Source: Glandiceps talaboti
Taxonomy: Eukaryota > Hemichordata > Enteropneusta > Spengelidae
Direction: 5' to 3'
Length of the DNA: 64,000 nt
Assembly (NCBI RefSeq): GCF_964340395.1
Contig: NC_135567.1
Coordinates: forward strand, 20,085,306-20,149,305
The notes beneath the pieces were generated by a model. The model was not told where the DNA came from, did not search any database, and worked only from the letters and a program-made list of their open reading frames with translations. The position numbers and the translations under genes are program-made. Shown piece after piece: positions 37,455 through 49,500 of the stretch (position 1 is the first letter of the stretch; each line of letters starts with the position of its first letter).

Positions 37455-37575
37455 TGTTTATATTACTGTTGCTATGTGTTGTTTACATTACTGTTGTTAT
37501 GTGTTGTTTACATTACTGTTGCTATGTGTTGTTTATATTACTGTTGCTATGTGTTGTTTACATTATTGTTATCAT
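37455..37575. repeat. 27-bp minisatellite, TGTGTTGTTTACATTACTGT unit
   Basis: About four units alternating GCTATG and GTTATG at the junction. All three frames stay open, giving spurious ORFs. Confidence 0.9.
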
Positions 37576-37672
37576 TACTTTTTCCATGATTATTTGTTAA
37601 GTTTTTAATAATTTTTCCCAAAACTAAAAGCTGATGAGCTCTTTGCAAAACATCATTACAATTGTTCAAGTG

Positions 37673-37770
37673 TAGACTGTAACAGTGCCCTCACTGGCCA
37701 GCTCTATCCTAGAAGTGGATGACGGATGTGTGAGGGTGCCCTGTCATGCCATACTGTACAGACCCAGAAC
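37673..37770. mobile_element. Diverged copy of the CTGTAAGATACG hairpin family
   Basis: Reads GACTGTAACAGTGCCCTCACTGGCC ... GATGTGTGAGGGTGCCCTGTC ... TACTGTACAGACC. The arms still pair but carry many substitutions. Confidence 0.55.
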
Positions 37771-37924
37771 ATCAAAAGGAAATATATTTTGATTATCAGC
37801 AAAACCAGTGAAATTCAAAAACGTCCAATTATTTCAAGATTATTTAGTATATAGGATCAAAAAGGATAAATAATATTTTGTAAATATCTATTGCACAGAT
37901 AAAATAAACTTAGGCAACGATATT

Positions 37925-38078
37925 GTCTTGTCTATCCATACATCTGCAAGACACTTATGTCCAAACATCTTCAAGATATCTTCACTTATGTCCACACATC
38001 TTCAAGACATCTTCACTTATGTCCAAACATCTTCAAGACATCTTCACTTACGTCCATATGTCTTCAAGATATCGTCTT
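37925..38078. repeat. 31-bp minisatellite containing the MTRR stop codon
   Basis: On the MTRR sense strand the units read CTTGAAGAYATRTGGACR, then TAAGTGAAGATGT. The first unit encodes the last MTRR residues LEDIWT and the stop; three to four more units follow in the 3' UTR at exact 31-bp spacing. Confidence 0.85.
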
Positions 38079-41000
38079 TCTTCTCTTATCTTTGTTAGCA
38101 GCATTTTAGATTCATCCAAACTAACTTCCATATAATTGGCTAGGATCTCTGTCCATGTCTGGTTCACATCTCGTGCCATGTTTTTAGCATCCCTAAGTAA
38201 ACAGATATAATATTGATCATGGTTTTAGCATCAATCAATCAATCAATCGATGCAATTTATATAGCGCCAATTCCACTATGACAAGAGTTCAAAAACAGGT
38301 AAGTCTTTAAGTGTTTTTTAAATGTGCTAATTGTAACTTGTTCGCAAATTTCAATTGGTAATTCATTCCACAGACGAGGCGCAGCAGAAAAAAACCGATC
38401 TTCCTCCATAAGATTCCAGCTTGTACTTAGGTACATATAGGAGATGTTTATAAATAGCATCCCTAAGTTAACAGAAATAATGATATATTGGTTTTAACAT
38501 TTATCCTGATCATAATAATTATCCAAATCATGGGATTTTCTTAACTTACTGAACTAGTTCAGTTTGGTGTATTGATACCAAAGACACTTATCAACAAACA
38601 TATATTATAACATTTTTATCCCAAAACAATTAGTGTTGCTGTAGCTGTAACTATAGTATGGGTTACCCAGACTCTCACCACTGGGGGCTCTACTACAAGA
38701 CCATCTAGTCTTGGTTACCCAGACTCTCACCACTGGGGGCTCTACTATGAGACCATGTAGTCTTGATTACCCAGACTCCCACCACTTGGGGCTCTACTAC
38801 GAGACCATCTAGTCTTGGTTACCCAGACTCTGACCACTGGGGGCGCTCTTCCAAGAGACCATCCAAACGAGAGTCTGGGGGAAACAACATTCCAACAACC
38901 TGACATGTGAAGTCACACAGTACATATCTTCCATGTTTAGCCTGCAATGTTGGATGTAGAGTATTCCCCAGCATGCACTGCTCTAAAAGCTACTTCCTGC
39001 GAGGGATAGCTGGAATCTCATTTCCCCTGACTCTCGTTTAGGGAGGTCTTGTAGGTAGAGTCCCCACTGGCAAGAGTCTAGGTAACCACGACTACTGTAA
39101 CTATGGAATTTGTCATTCTGATGTGAATACCACAACCTCGTGGTAGTCAGCTTTAACTATGAAATTTGTCATTCTGATGCGAATTGTCGACCAAGACAGA
39201 TCGAAAGCTTAATGCTAAAAAACTTTGAACTGTTTGTGTGTTATAACCTTTGTAAATCACCAACTAAGACAGTACAGTTTGGTGTATCAATGCTAAAGAT
39301 ACTTACCCACAAACGTAGATTATACCATTTTTATCCAAAACCAACTGAGCTAATTCAGTTTGGTGTGATTTCATAGCATCTTGTACATAGCGTGGTTTAT
39401 CAAGTCCACCATCACGTGAAAAACTAACACATAACTTAGAGAGAGTTCTATCACGTTCAAACTGTTCCAGTTGTTCTCTGAAAAATTTAGGAAAGACATA
39501 TTTTCTGCTTAAAATAATGTTGGTTTTTTATGTCGTGCTTTTATACTTTGTGTTCAAAGTGATTTACAATTATCACCCCTGGCTTGGATCTATAGCGGCA
39601 CAAAGGCCCTTTATACTTCCATAACTCCCTGGGAAGCATACAATCCATTGCAGCATTTATTAGCGCATAGGATTAAAGCATTCACATTGCAACCTTTATC
39701 CTACCAGGTCCCTAATTATACAGCTGGGTTGACTGAGGCACAGTCATGGTTCAAATCTTACCCAAGGACTTAAGCCACTCAGAAACAAATGGCAACAAAC
39801 CTGCAACTTCCAAGCCAGTCACTCTAACCAACATTGCTACATTTTGTCATCTGGCTCAAAAAATATCTCTGTTAGTAAGATATTTGAGAGCCAGATGATA
39901 AAATGTAGCAATGTTAGTAAGATTTTATTGAGCTAGTTACATTTTATTTCAAGCCTTATAATTTTCATTCTACTAATTTAATAGTTTCCTTGAAAATATT
40001 TTGTCTACAAACACATTCCTAAAATGAATTCAAAATTACTACAAAAAGTATTTGTCTGGTAAAGATTGGATTAATTTTGAGATATTTTGAACTAATTATT
40101 CAAAACAGAGAAATTACACTATCAATACCTGAAGATGTAGTCTCTGTTTCTATGACGACAACCAAAGAACAACCAGGTTTCACCGAACTCAACAGATGGT
40201 TGCTGTCGTTGTTGTTGGTGATAACGATGCTGTAGGAAACCAATAAATGGTGCCACACCTGTTCCTGGACCAATCATAATCAAGGGTGTGTTGATATCAT
40301 CTGGGAGATGAAAGCTGTTATTGGTGCGTTTAAATATTGGTATCTGATGGTGGAATGGAAAATGTAATTAGTCAGATCAGTTTCACAGTATTAATGTGTA
40401 TGCACGACAGTGTCCAATTAAATCACAGTATTAATGTGTATGTATGTGTCCAATCAGATCACAGTATTCAAAGCATAATATTAATGTGTATGCATGTGTC
40501 CAATCAGATCACAGTATTAATGCGTATGAATGACTGTGTCCAATCAAATCACAGAATGTCAGTCCTGACTTTTATTTGATAGTGCTAGCAGTCTGTCATC
40601 GAATGAAAAACACATTTCTCTTAATTTGAATCAAACTGATAACTATTGGGTTTTATACGTCACCTGTCACCAATCTCGCATTCTGATTGGTTGACGTTGG
40701 GTTTTCTTGTAAATCACTGCATAATAACGATGGAATAAAACCCAATTTTTGTGTGGCAAAAGAAATTGCTATGTCTTAGAGGGACAGCCAAGTCATGAAC
40801 ACAAATGTTGTGCACCCTCTAGTGGCCATGCATAGAAAGGTTGTTTGAATTCAAACGAATGTTAGTGTTAAATACCTGAGGATTTTCCTGAGTTCCACTA
40901 TTTTCCTGTAGATGATTGGTTAGCTTATTCATCCATCCAGTACATACACCCTGTCTGTCACCATGACGACCATTACCATGGGGAATCTCAATAACATTGA

Positions 41001-44000
41001 AGGCAAATTCGAGCTTTTCTGCATCACTTAACGGAGAACTGGAAAGATAAAGAATATCAATTTAATTCTAGGACTGAACCTTTAGATGGCAGAATGTAAA
41101 AATACTAAATTTTCACATGGAATTTTTTTCATTATTTTCACTGGAATGGTTTCCCTCCCCCTAAATGAGCAAAGTTCTTTTACTGAGCTTGTGTGATACT
41201 TCGGATCATCACTTGTTGATTCAGTGTAGTTTATATTTTCATATATCTTACCTCGATACAGAGTATGGTCTTGCTTGTAACCGTGGTAACATTTCCAACA
41301 ATCTTTCTATTGGTGGACAACAGGACAGAAATGCCGCCAGAATGTCGACAACAGATATGTTTGCACATCGGATGAATTGTTCATAATCTTCGCTACCTTG
41401 ACGACTGCATAATTCTTGGAGACGGCGTTTCTCGTTTTCATTGTTGGTGTACGCTGCTAACAGTCTGATGAATGCCTGGATAAATTTTGACATATTAATG
41501 ATGATGTCACACAATTGTACACATAAATTGATGACATACATCATGTACACACAAAGTGGTGATGTCACGTCATTGTACACATGCAAACTGATGACATACA
41601 TCATGTACACACAAACTGGTGATGTCACATAATTATAGAAACACAAACTGATGTCACTGTATGGAAACACAAACTGGTGATGTCATACGTACTGTTGTGT
41701 ACACACAAACTGCTGATGTCATACTGTTGTGTACACATAAACTGGTGACATGTCAGTGTAGCATTCTACATGGATAACTAATCAAGAAACAGTAAGCAAA
41801 ACCCTTTATAAATTATATACCAAACTAAAACCATAACTTACTTTCTTTGGTGGCATTCTTAGGTCAAAGGTCGTCAACAATGCATGTCTGAGGGTACAAT
41901 TCATCGGTACAAACTCTGGTACCTGTGCACGTTTCTTTTTCGTACCCTCTAGTAGATGTAATATCATTGGTATATCTGCTTTCTCTTGGATTGATAGATG
42001 CTGAATGATAAAGTCTACCTCTTCAGAGTTATTTGGACATACCACACCGATAGAATCACCAGGTTTGTACTCTATACCAGTATTCTGAAAGAAAACCCAA
42101 AAAACAAATTCTGGTTAGTAAATGTTACTTCTCTAGGACTGTTTAGACATAACATACCCAACTGAGTCACTAGGAACATTTTGTATAATAGTATTTTGTT
42201 TATGAAAACAGTTAAAAATAGGTAGATACTACAATTTAAGTCCTTAGAGATTGTTTTTGACTTTTAATTGACAGTGTCTTGAATTTTTGGCTTCTTTCTT
42301 CAGTATAACCTTTCCTTTCACTTGTTCATGTTACCTAGACTGTCTCCTGTGTGTTTTTGTCGTATTTCACTTCGTCTTTTGTATGTGATTTATATGGTTT
42401 TTTTATGAGCACGTTCTCGAAGTAAATAAATAAAAAAAAAAGACAAAAAAAGAGACAGACACTTATTAATATTACCGTATTGTAAGATTACTTGCATTGG
42501 TGAATGCGAATACCAGTGGTATTTGCAGTGCGGTGCAAAACTGGAAAAAACATTATTGCCTATCTGCATGCAAATGATATCCAAATGAGGAAAAAAAACA
42601 AAACAAACAATGCTTAGGACAAACAAAAAAATTGTGTGGTTCCGATTACGTTCAATTTTAGAATAGGTGGGGTAAGTAGCATTTTTAGTTTATTTCTTTT
42701 AATTGCACATCCACTATTTCATGCAAGACTTCACAATTTTTTGGTATTTTATTTCATTTTTCTCAAATACATAAAAACAGTTTAGGGTCAACAGTGAAAA
42801 ACTAGGTGGGGTCGGGTAACCGAAACCAAACAATTTGTTAATGGTTTGACTATAAGAATGATTGCTAGTCATCAACCATTCAGTCTGCAACTGATTCTGT
42901 ATGACCTTTGACCTATAGTTTTGTTACTTATTGGTCATATGAGCAATAGGAAAAGAATCAAACCATATTTGGAGAATGAAAGTCTTTTATTTTTGACAAC
43001 CTGTTGTCATGGTAACATGGCCTGATGACAAGATATCTATAGATACTAGATTTAGCTCTATTGTGTAGATTAAGAATGTCATACAATATGACGGAATCCC
43101 ATGATGCATCAGTGCAAGTGTGGCATACTCAGGATATCTGTACAAGACTAGCGCTTACAGTGTTCTCTGTGGCACTACTTTCAGTAGCGTATGTAGCAAG
43201 TGAAAGTGCAGCAGTAAACAGTGCAAGCACAAGTGCAAATATATCCCTGAGTACCCATACTGGAACTAATGCTGAATGGGAGATATCTAATTGGAGGAGA
43301 GACTTACCGAGATATCTAATTCAATCCTCAGACACGTCTTCACTGCATCATGTCTTGTTAGTCTCTCAGCTGATTGCACTGTTGCCATGACAACAGGTGA
43401 TGTTGCAGACGGGAAGACAGCTCCGCCATGTAATGGTAGGCTAGGCAAATCCTGAAAAGTAAAGAATTAGAGCGACAAATTACAGAGAGTGTCAGGTGGT
43501 AAGTGAGGTGGGAACATTGTATCAATTTACTCAATGTAAGTAACTTACCACTGATAGGTCTGGTTGGTACTCTATGGTAAGGTAGTCAGGTGGTAAGTGA
43601 GGTGGGATCATTGTATCGATTTACTCAATGTAAGTAACTTACCACTGATAGGTCTGGTTGGTACTCTATGGTAAGGTAGTCAGGTGGTAAGTGAGGTGGG
43701 AACATTGTATCAATTTACTCAATGTAAGTAACTTACCACTGATAGGTCTGGTTGGTACTCTATGGTAAGGTAGGCAGGTGGTAATGGTGGAAGGGTCAAT
43801 GCACTTTCTGACAATGGTGGACATGATGAAGTCAATGATGTTTCACATATGGTTACGTTTTCAGACATTTCTTGCTTTTCCTCGGCATTGTCATCTAGAT
43901 TCTCCTTATCCACTTCATCTGTTATATACTTTTCTTGTATTTGCATATTGCTTCCAGTTTCAACAGATGTCCCCGTAAGCTTGCTGCTCAATTTTGTATT

Positions 44001-47000
44001 GTCAACCTCATTTACATCTTTGTTAGGAATGCTTCCATTGGCTGACTCACTGCTAGCAACATCCTGATTGAAAGACTTGTTTTCATTGGCTACATCAGTT
44101 GTTGCTGTGATACTATTGGCTGTCTCAACATCACCAGATAAAACACTATTGAGTGATGTAATGTTATGGTCAACCTCATTGGTTGCTTCAGTTTTGTTAG
44201 GTGCAGTGTGATTGGTTGATATTTGTTCATCATTTTTGGGGTTGAGAGTCACTGATATGTCTGTCAAATTCTGTTTAATTTTGTTACTAGTCCTTTTTGC
44301 ATCGATGTCAGTAATTTTGAGATCAGAATTTGGACTTGAAACACTACTTTCATTTTTAGTCAGAATATTGTTTGGTATTTCAGAGTTGTTTGACTCATCT
44401 AGTTTGAGATGTTGTAAATCACTGGAGATACATTCAGTCTGTGTGTTTGTATTTGTGTTTGTTTGTTGTGAATCAAGATTTAGTTCTTTCCTCAAAGCAG
44501 CCCACAGACCTTCAATCCATGGTTCCACCACTATTTCCAACCTATAGAAATAATAAAATTATTTTAAAAATATTATTACATATGTACCAGAGAGTACTTG
44601 CATCAGTGCCACGCATTACTGAAAATTCACAAATACTTTAGGACTTCTGACTTCAGTCATAATACTGAAACTATCATTACTGGGACAAGCCATTAGCCAA
44701 GCAAGTGGACTTGTTATCAAAGAGTACCAATATTTACACATGTGATGATGGGCTCTTACATAACACAAGTAAACAGCTGTAAAACCTCTATTCGGCCGTC
44801 TGCATGGACTGCAATTGAGGCAAACCTTATCTCCGTCTTATATCAGTTGTTAGCAATTTATTAGGCTATTATAAGTAACGCTACAAACAGCTTTAGAGAT
44901 GCAAACAACTTTTATGACACCCGTTTTCGCCAGGCAAGCCCGCGAGTTTGTTGCACTTGGACCGCTAATGGTTTGTGACTGTCATGTGGCCTGATAAGTC
45001 TTTGACAAAAAACTGACTGTTCACAACAGCCCTAAAGTCACTAGACAACTCATTCCAAAATAAGCTTAGGAGGAAACAGTTTGTTTGTTTGTTTGTTTTT
45101 ACCACTTACCCTACACCATCATCTGCAAAGCCTGATGGGTAAAATCTTGTAGCTCCAAGCTGCTCAAATCTCCTGTCAAAATTTTTACCATTGTTGCAGA
45201 AATTGGTATAGTTACTGTCACCAAGAGCTGAGGTGAAAAAAACAAAGTATTATTTACTAAGTACACTGAAATGTAAGTAGATTCATTTTGTCAATGGATA
45301 ATATTGTTTCCCATGATGCCTCATTCAAAATGGTGGGTCTGTATTTGACAATTCATTATGTCTGAATGACTTTAAAATATTGCTGCAAATTGTACCTAGA
45401 TACTGAAGAGTAGTCAGTCTTGATAACCAAGTAATTCCCAGGATAGACCATTCAAAGTGGCAGATTTTTATTTCCCATGATGCACCTTTCAAGATGACAT
45501 GTTCATTTCCCATCATGCAACATTCAAAATGGTGGATCTCTATATTGTAATACACTTACCAAGGACTGTGAACTTGAGATGTTTAAGGTGGTCATCTGGT
45601 AGTGTCTTCTTTTTAAGACGTCTGTAAAACTTGACAGCAGTGTCTGGAGGATCACCATCACCAGTAGTTGACACGACAACCACTACTATCTTCTCATTCA
45701 CTATGTTGAACTGGTAGAATAAAGAAAAACAGGAAATGACATCATAGTGGTAAACGTGTCATTTCCTGCAAGATTTTCCCACAATCCCTTGCAGGAAATC
45801 CTCAGAACACATGTCAAGTGCAGTAAGGCTTCTTTACCAAGGTCCTGTTATCACCCCAAAATCACATACTAGTAATAATCATCAATAAAAGTGCACTAAA
45901 CTAATAGCAGAAAAACACAGATTTCTTTCATTATTTTGTGGAGATAAAAACCAACCCTGTTGCCTATTCACAAAAGAGAGCAGAGAGTCCTGCTGGCTGC
46001 TTCAGTCTATAGCAATGCAGTGGACATGTTGAACTCTGTTGACATGCTAACATCGATACTTACTGGCTGCTCTAGTCTATAGCAGTGCAGTGGACATGTT
46101 GAACTCTGTTGACATGCTAACATCGATACTTACTGGCTGCTCTAGTCTATAGCAATGCAGTGGACATGTTGAACTCTGTTGACATGCTAACATCGATACT
46201 TACTGGCTGCTCTAGTCTATGGCAGTGCAGTGGACATGTTGAACTCTGTTGACATGCTAACATCGATACTTACTGGCTGCTCTAGTCTATGGCAGTGCAG
46301 TGGACATGTTGAACTCTGTTGACATGCTAACATCGATACTTACTGGCTGCTCTAGTCTATAGCAATGCAGTGGACATGTTGAACTCTGTTGACATGCTAA
46401 CATCGATACTTACTGGCTGCTCTAGTCTATAGCAGTGCAGTGGACATGTTGAACTCTGTTGACATGCTAACATCGATACTTACTGGCTGCTCTAGTCTAT
46501 AGCAGTGCAGTGGACATGTTGAACTCTGTTGACATGCTAACATCGATACTTACTGGCTGCTCTAGTCTATAGCAATGCAGTGGACATGTTGAACTCTGTT
46601 GACATGCTAACATCGATACTTACTGGCTGCTCTAGTCTATAGCAGTGCAGTGGACATGTTGAACTCTGTTGACATGCTAACATCGATACTTACTGGCTGC
46701 TCTAGTCTATAGCAGTGCAGTGGACATGTTGAACTCTGTTGACATGCTAACATCGATACTTACTGGCTGCTCTAGTCTATAGCAGTGCAGTGGACATGTT
46801 GAACTCTGTTGACATGCTAACATCGATACTTACTGGCTGCTCTAGTCTATAGCAATGCAGTGGACATGTTGAACTCTGTTGACATGCTAACATCGATACT
46901 TACTGGCTGCTCTAGTCTATAGCAGTGCAGTGGACATGTTGAACTCTGTTGACATGCTAACATCGATACTTACTGGCTGCTCTAGTCTATAGCAGTGCAG

Positions 47001-49499
47001 TGGACATGTTGAACTCTGTTGACATGCTAACATCGATACTTACTGGCTGCTCTAGTCTATGGCAGTGCAGTGGACATGTTGAACTCTGTTGACATGCTAA
47101 CATCAATACTTACTGGCTGCTCTAGTCTATAGCAGTGCAGTGGACATGTTGAACTCTGTTGACATGCTAACATCGATACTTACTGGCTGCTCTAGTCTAT
47201 AGCAATGCAGTGGACATGTTGAACTCTGTTGACATGCTAACATCGATACTTACTGGCTGCTCTAGTCTATAGCAGTGCAGTGGACATGTTGAACTCTGTT
47301 GACATGCTAACATCGATACTTACTGGCTGCTCTAGTCTATAGCAGTGCAGTGGACATGTTGAACTCTGTTGACATGCTAACATCGATACTTACTGGCTGC
47401 TCTAGTCTATAGCAGTGCAGTGGACATGTTGAACTCTGTTGACATGCTAACATCGATACTTACTGGCTGCTCTAGTCTATAGCAATGCAGTGGACATGTT
47501 GAACTCTGTTGACATGCTAACATCGATACTTACTGGCTGCTCTAGTCTATAGCAGTGCAGTGGACATGTTGAACTCTGTTGACATGCTAACATCGATACT
47601 TACTGGCTGCTCTAGTCTATAGCAGTGCAGTGGACATGTTGAACTCTGTTGACATGCTAACATCGATACTTACTGGCTGCTCTAGTCTATAGCAGTGCAG
47701 TGGACATGTTGAACTCTGTTGACATGCTAACATCGATACTTACTGGCTGCTCTAGTCTATAGCAATGCAGTGGACATGTTGAACTCTGTTGACATGCTAA
47801 CATCGATACTTACTGGCTGCTCTAGTCTATAGCAGTGCAGTGGACATGTTGAACTCTGTTGACATGCTAACATCGATACTTACTGGCTGCTCTAGTCTAT
47901 AGCAGTGCAGTGGACATGTTGAACTCTGTTGACATGCTAACATCGATACTTACTGGCTGCTCTAGTCTATAGCAGTGCAGTGGACATGTTGAACTCTGTT
48001 GACATGCTAACATCGATACTTACTGGCTGCTCTAGTCTATAGCAGTGCAGTGGACATGTTGAACTCTGTTGACATGCTAACATCGATACTTACTGGCTGC
48101 TCTAGTCTATAGCAGTGCAGTGGACATGTTGAACTCTGTTGACATGCTAACATCGATACTTACTGGCTGCTCTAGTCTATGGCAGTGCAGTGGACATGTT
48201 GAACTCTGTTGACATGCTAACATCGATACTTACTGGCTGCTCTAGTCTATGGCAGTGCAGTGGACATGTTGAACTCTGTTGACATGCTAACATCGATACT
48301 TACTGGCTGCTCTAGTCTATAGCAGTGCAGTGGACATGTTGAACTCTGTTGACATGCTAACATCGATACTTACTGGCTGCTCTAGTCTATAGCAGTGCAG
48401 TGGACATGTTGAACTCTGTTGACATGCTAACATCGATACTTACTGGCTGCTCTAGTCTATAGCAATGCAGTGGACATGTTGAACTCTGTTGACATGCTAA
48501 CATCGATACTTACTGGCTGCTCTAGTCTATAGCAGTGCAGTGGACATGTTGAACTCTGTTGACATGCTAACATCGATACTTACTGGCTGCTCTAGTCTAT
48601 AGCAGTGCAGTGGACATGTTGAACTCTGTTGACATGCTAACATCGATACTTACTGGCTGCTCTAGTCTATAGCAGTGCAGTGGACATGTTGAACTCTGTT
48701 GACATGCTAACATCGATACTTACTGGCTGCTCTAGTCTATAGCAATGCAGTGGACATGTTGAACTCTGTTGACATGCTAACATCGATACTTACTGGCTGC
48801 TCTAGTCTATAGCAGTGCAGTGGACATGTTGAACTCTGTTGACATGCTAACATCGATACTTACTGGCTGCTCTAGTCTATAGCAGTGCAGTGGACATGTT
48901 GAACTCTGTTGACATGCTAACATCGATACTTACTGGCTGCTCTAGTCTATAGCAGTGCAGTGGACATGTTGAACTCTGTTGACATGCTAACATCGATACT
49001 TACTGGCTGCTCTAGTCTATAGCAGTGCAGTGGACATGTTGAACTCTGTTGACATGCTAACATCGATACTTACTGGCTGCTCTAGTCTATAGCAGTGCAG
49101 TGGACATGTTGAACTCTGTTGACATGCTAACATCGATACTTACTGGCTGCTCTAGTCTATAGCAATGCAGTGGACATGTTGAACTCTGTTGACATGCTAA
49201 CATCGATACTTACTGGCTGCTCTAGTCTATAGCAGTGCAGTGGACATGTTGAACTCTGTTGACATGCTAACATCGATACTTACTGGCTGCTCTAGTCTAT
49301 AGCAATGCAGTGGACATGTTGAACTCTGTTGACATGCTATTGATATTTACCTTCTTCTCAGTCTTACTAAGACAATGTAGATCTGGTTCAAGTCCATGAT
49401 CACCAGCATATTGATGTATTTCTTCAGCTATAGCCTGTGCCTGTCCAGTCTGTGAGCCATAGAGTAGTAAGAAGCGATTCTTGGACATCATAGACATAG
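38048..49499 (-). CDS. MTRR: Methionine synthase reductase
   Basis: Reductively reactivates cobalamin-dependent methionine synthase, passing electrons from NADPH through FAD and FMN. Coding exons: complement(49351..49497, 45560..45710, 45110..45227, 43737..44541, 43308..43451, 41842..42084, 41252..41475, 40876..41038, 40129..40343, 39307..39477, 38048..38192). They join in frame to 841 residues; the human protein is about 700. FMN domain: [13 protein letters not shown] (10-22), [29 protein letters not shown] domains: [24 protein letters not shown] (about 690-701), YVCGDAKNM, C-terminal Trp840. The extra length is a Ser/Asn/Thr/Asp-rich linker in the 805-bp exon. Start MSMMSKNRF lies two bases after an acceptor, so the first exon is non-coding (see 52452). 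Minisatellites crowd almost every intron. Confidence 0.95.
38225..38460 (-). mobile_element. Non-LTR retrotransposon 3' fragment in MTRR intron 11
   Basis: The minus frame reads [19 protein letters not shown] then [12 protein letters not shown], the typical C-terminal end of CR1/L2-like reverse transcriptase. It ends in an ATTG tail (complement of 38231-38248). TAGCATCCCTAAGT occurs on both sides (38185-38198 and 38446-38462), and about 45 bp of flank is similar. The element lies just beside the acceptor of the last exon. Confidence 0.75.
38659..39090. mobile_element. Hairpin element with left arm in four tandem copies, GGTTACCCAGACTCT family
   Basis: GTTACCCAGACTCTSACCACTGGGGGC recurs at about 38662, 38716, 38768 and 38819; an inverted arm, ending CCACTGGCAAGAGTCTAGGTAACC, closes the element at about 39087. 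Arm fragments also occur at 10377, 36548 and 63972. It lies in MTRR intron 11. Confidence 0.75.
39525..39860. mobile_element. Old interspersed repeat (SINE- or LINE-like)
   Basis: Contains GGTTCAAATCTTACCCAAGG, similar to a tRNA B-box, and GCATACAATCCATTGCAGC, words I associate with a dispersed animal repeat. It lies in MTRR intron 10. Class is uncertain. Confidence 0.4.
39831..39916. repeat. Hairpin with AACATTGCTACATTTT arms
   Basis: About 33-bp arms, AACATTGCTACATTTTGTCATC with GGCTC and the complement, flank a short AT loop. One inserted base breaks the pairing. Confidence 0.75.
40375..40560. repeat. Minisatellite with CACAGTATTAATGTGTATG unit, MTRR intron 9
   Basis: Four to five units of 40-60 bp share ATCACAGTATTAATG and GTGTCCAATCAGATC. 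It begins about 30 bp upstream (sense) of exon 10, on its acceptor side. Confidence 0.8.
41490..41755. repeat. Minisatellite with GTGATGTCACA unit, MTRR intron 7
   Basis: Five to six diverged units of 40-60 bp share ACACAAACTGRTGATGTCA and GACATACATCATGTACAC. The array starts about 15 bp from the acceptor of exon 8. Confidence 0.8.
42632..42833. mobile_element. Inverted-end repeat element, TTGTGTGGTTCCG family (copy B)
   Basis: Begins TTGTGTGGTTCCGATTACG and ends GGTAACCGAAACCAAACAA. It is the reverse-oriented relative of 27327-27676, but 150 bp shorter. It lies in MTRR intron 6. Confidence 0.7.
43013..43026. promoter_or_regulatory. X-box-like palindrome GTTGTCATGGTAAC
   Basis: Matches the GTTRCCATGGYAAC-type site bound by RFX factors with one difference. 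It is in MTRR intron 6. Binding is not shown. Confidence 0.25.
43110..43265. mobile_element. Hairpin element, GCAGTGTTTTCTGCTGCACT family (single copy)
   Basis: Inverted words GTGCAAGTGTGG / CCATACTGG and CTTACAGTGTTCTCTGTGGCACT / AGTGCAGCAGTAAACAGTGCAAG bracket a short loop. It is related to the tandem hairpins at 62545-63098. It lies in MTRR intron 6. Confidence 0.65.
43489..43783. repeat. 94-bp tandem triplication of the 3' end and donor of MTRR exon 5
   Basis: ACTTACCACTGATAGGTCTG starts at 43543, 43637 and 43731. The last is the true exon border; the other two are intronic copies of the final 45 exon bases, the GTAAGT donor and following intron. Confidence 0.92.
45990..49340. repeat. 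70-bp minisatellite, 48 copies, in MTRR intron 2
   Basis: TGGACATGTT recurs at exactly 70-bp steps from 46021 to 49311 without an indel. Units differ mainly at one spot: AGCAATG, AGCAGTG or GGCAGTG. On the MTRR sense strand each unit carries GTAAGTATCGATG, aligned with the true donor GTAAATATCAATAGC of exon 2 at 49350. The array therefore begins at the exon border. Confidence 0.97.
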
Positions 49500-49500
49500 C

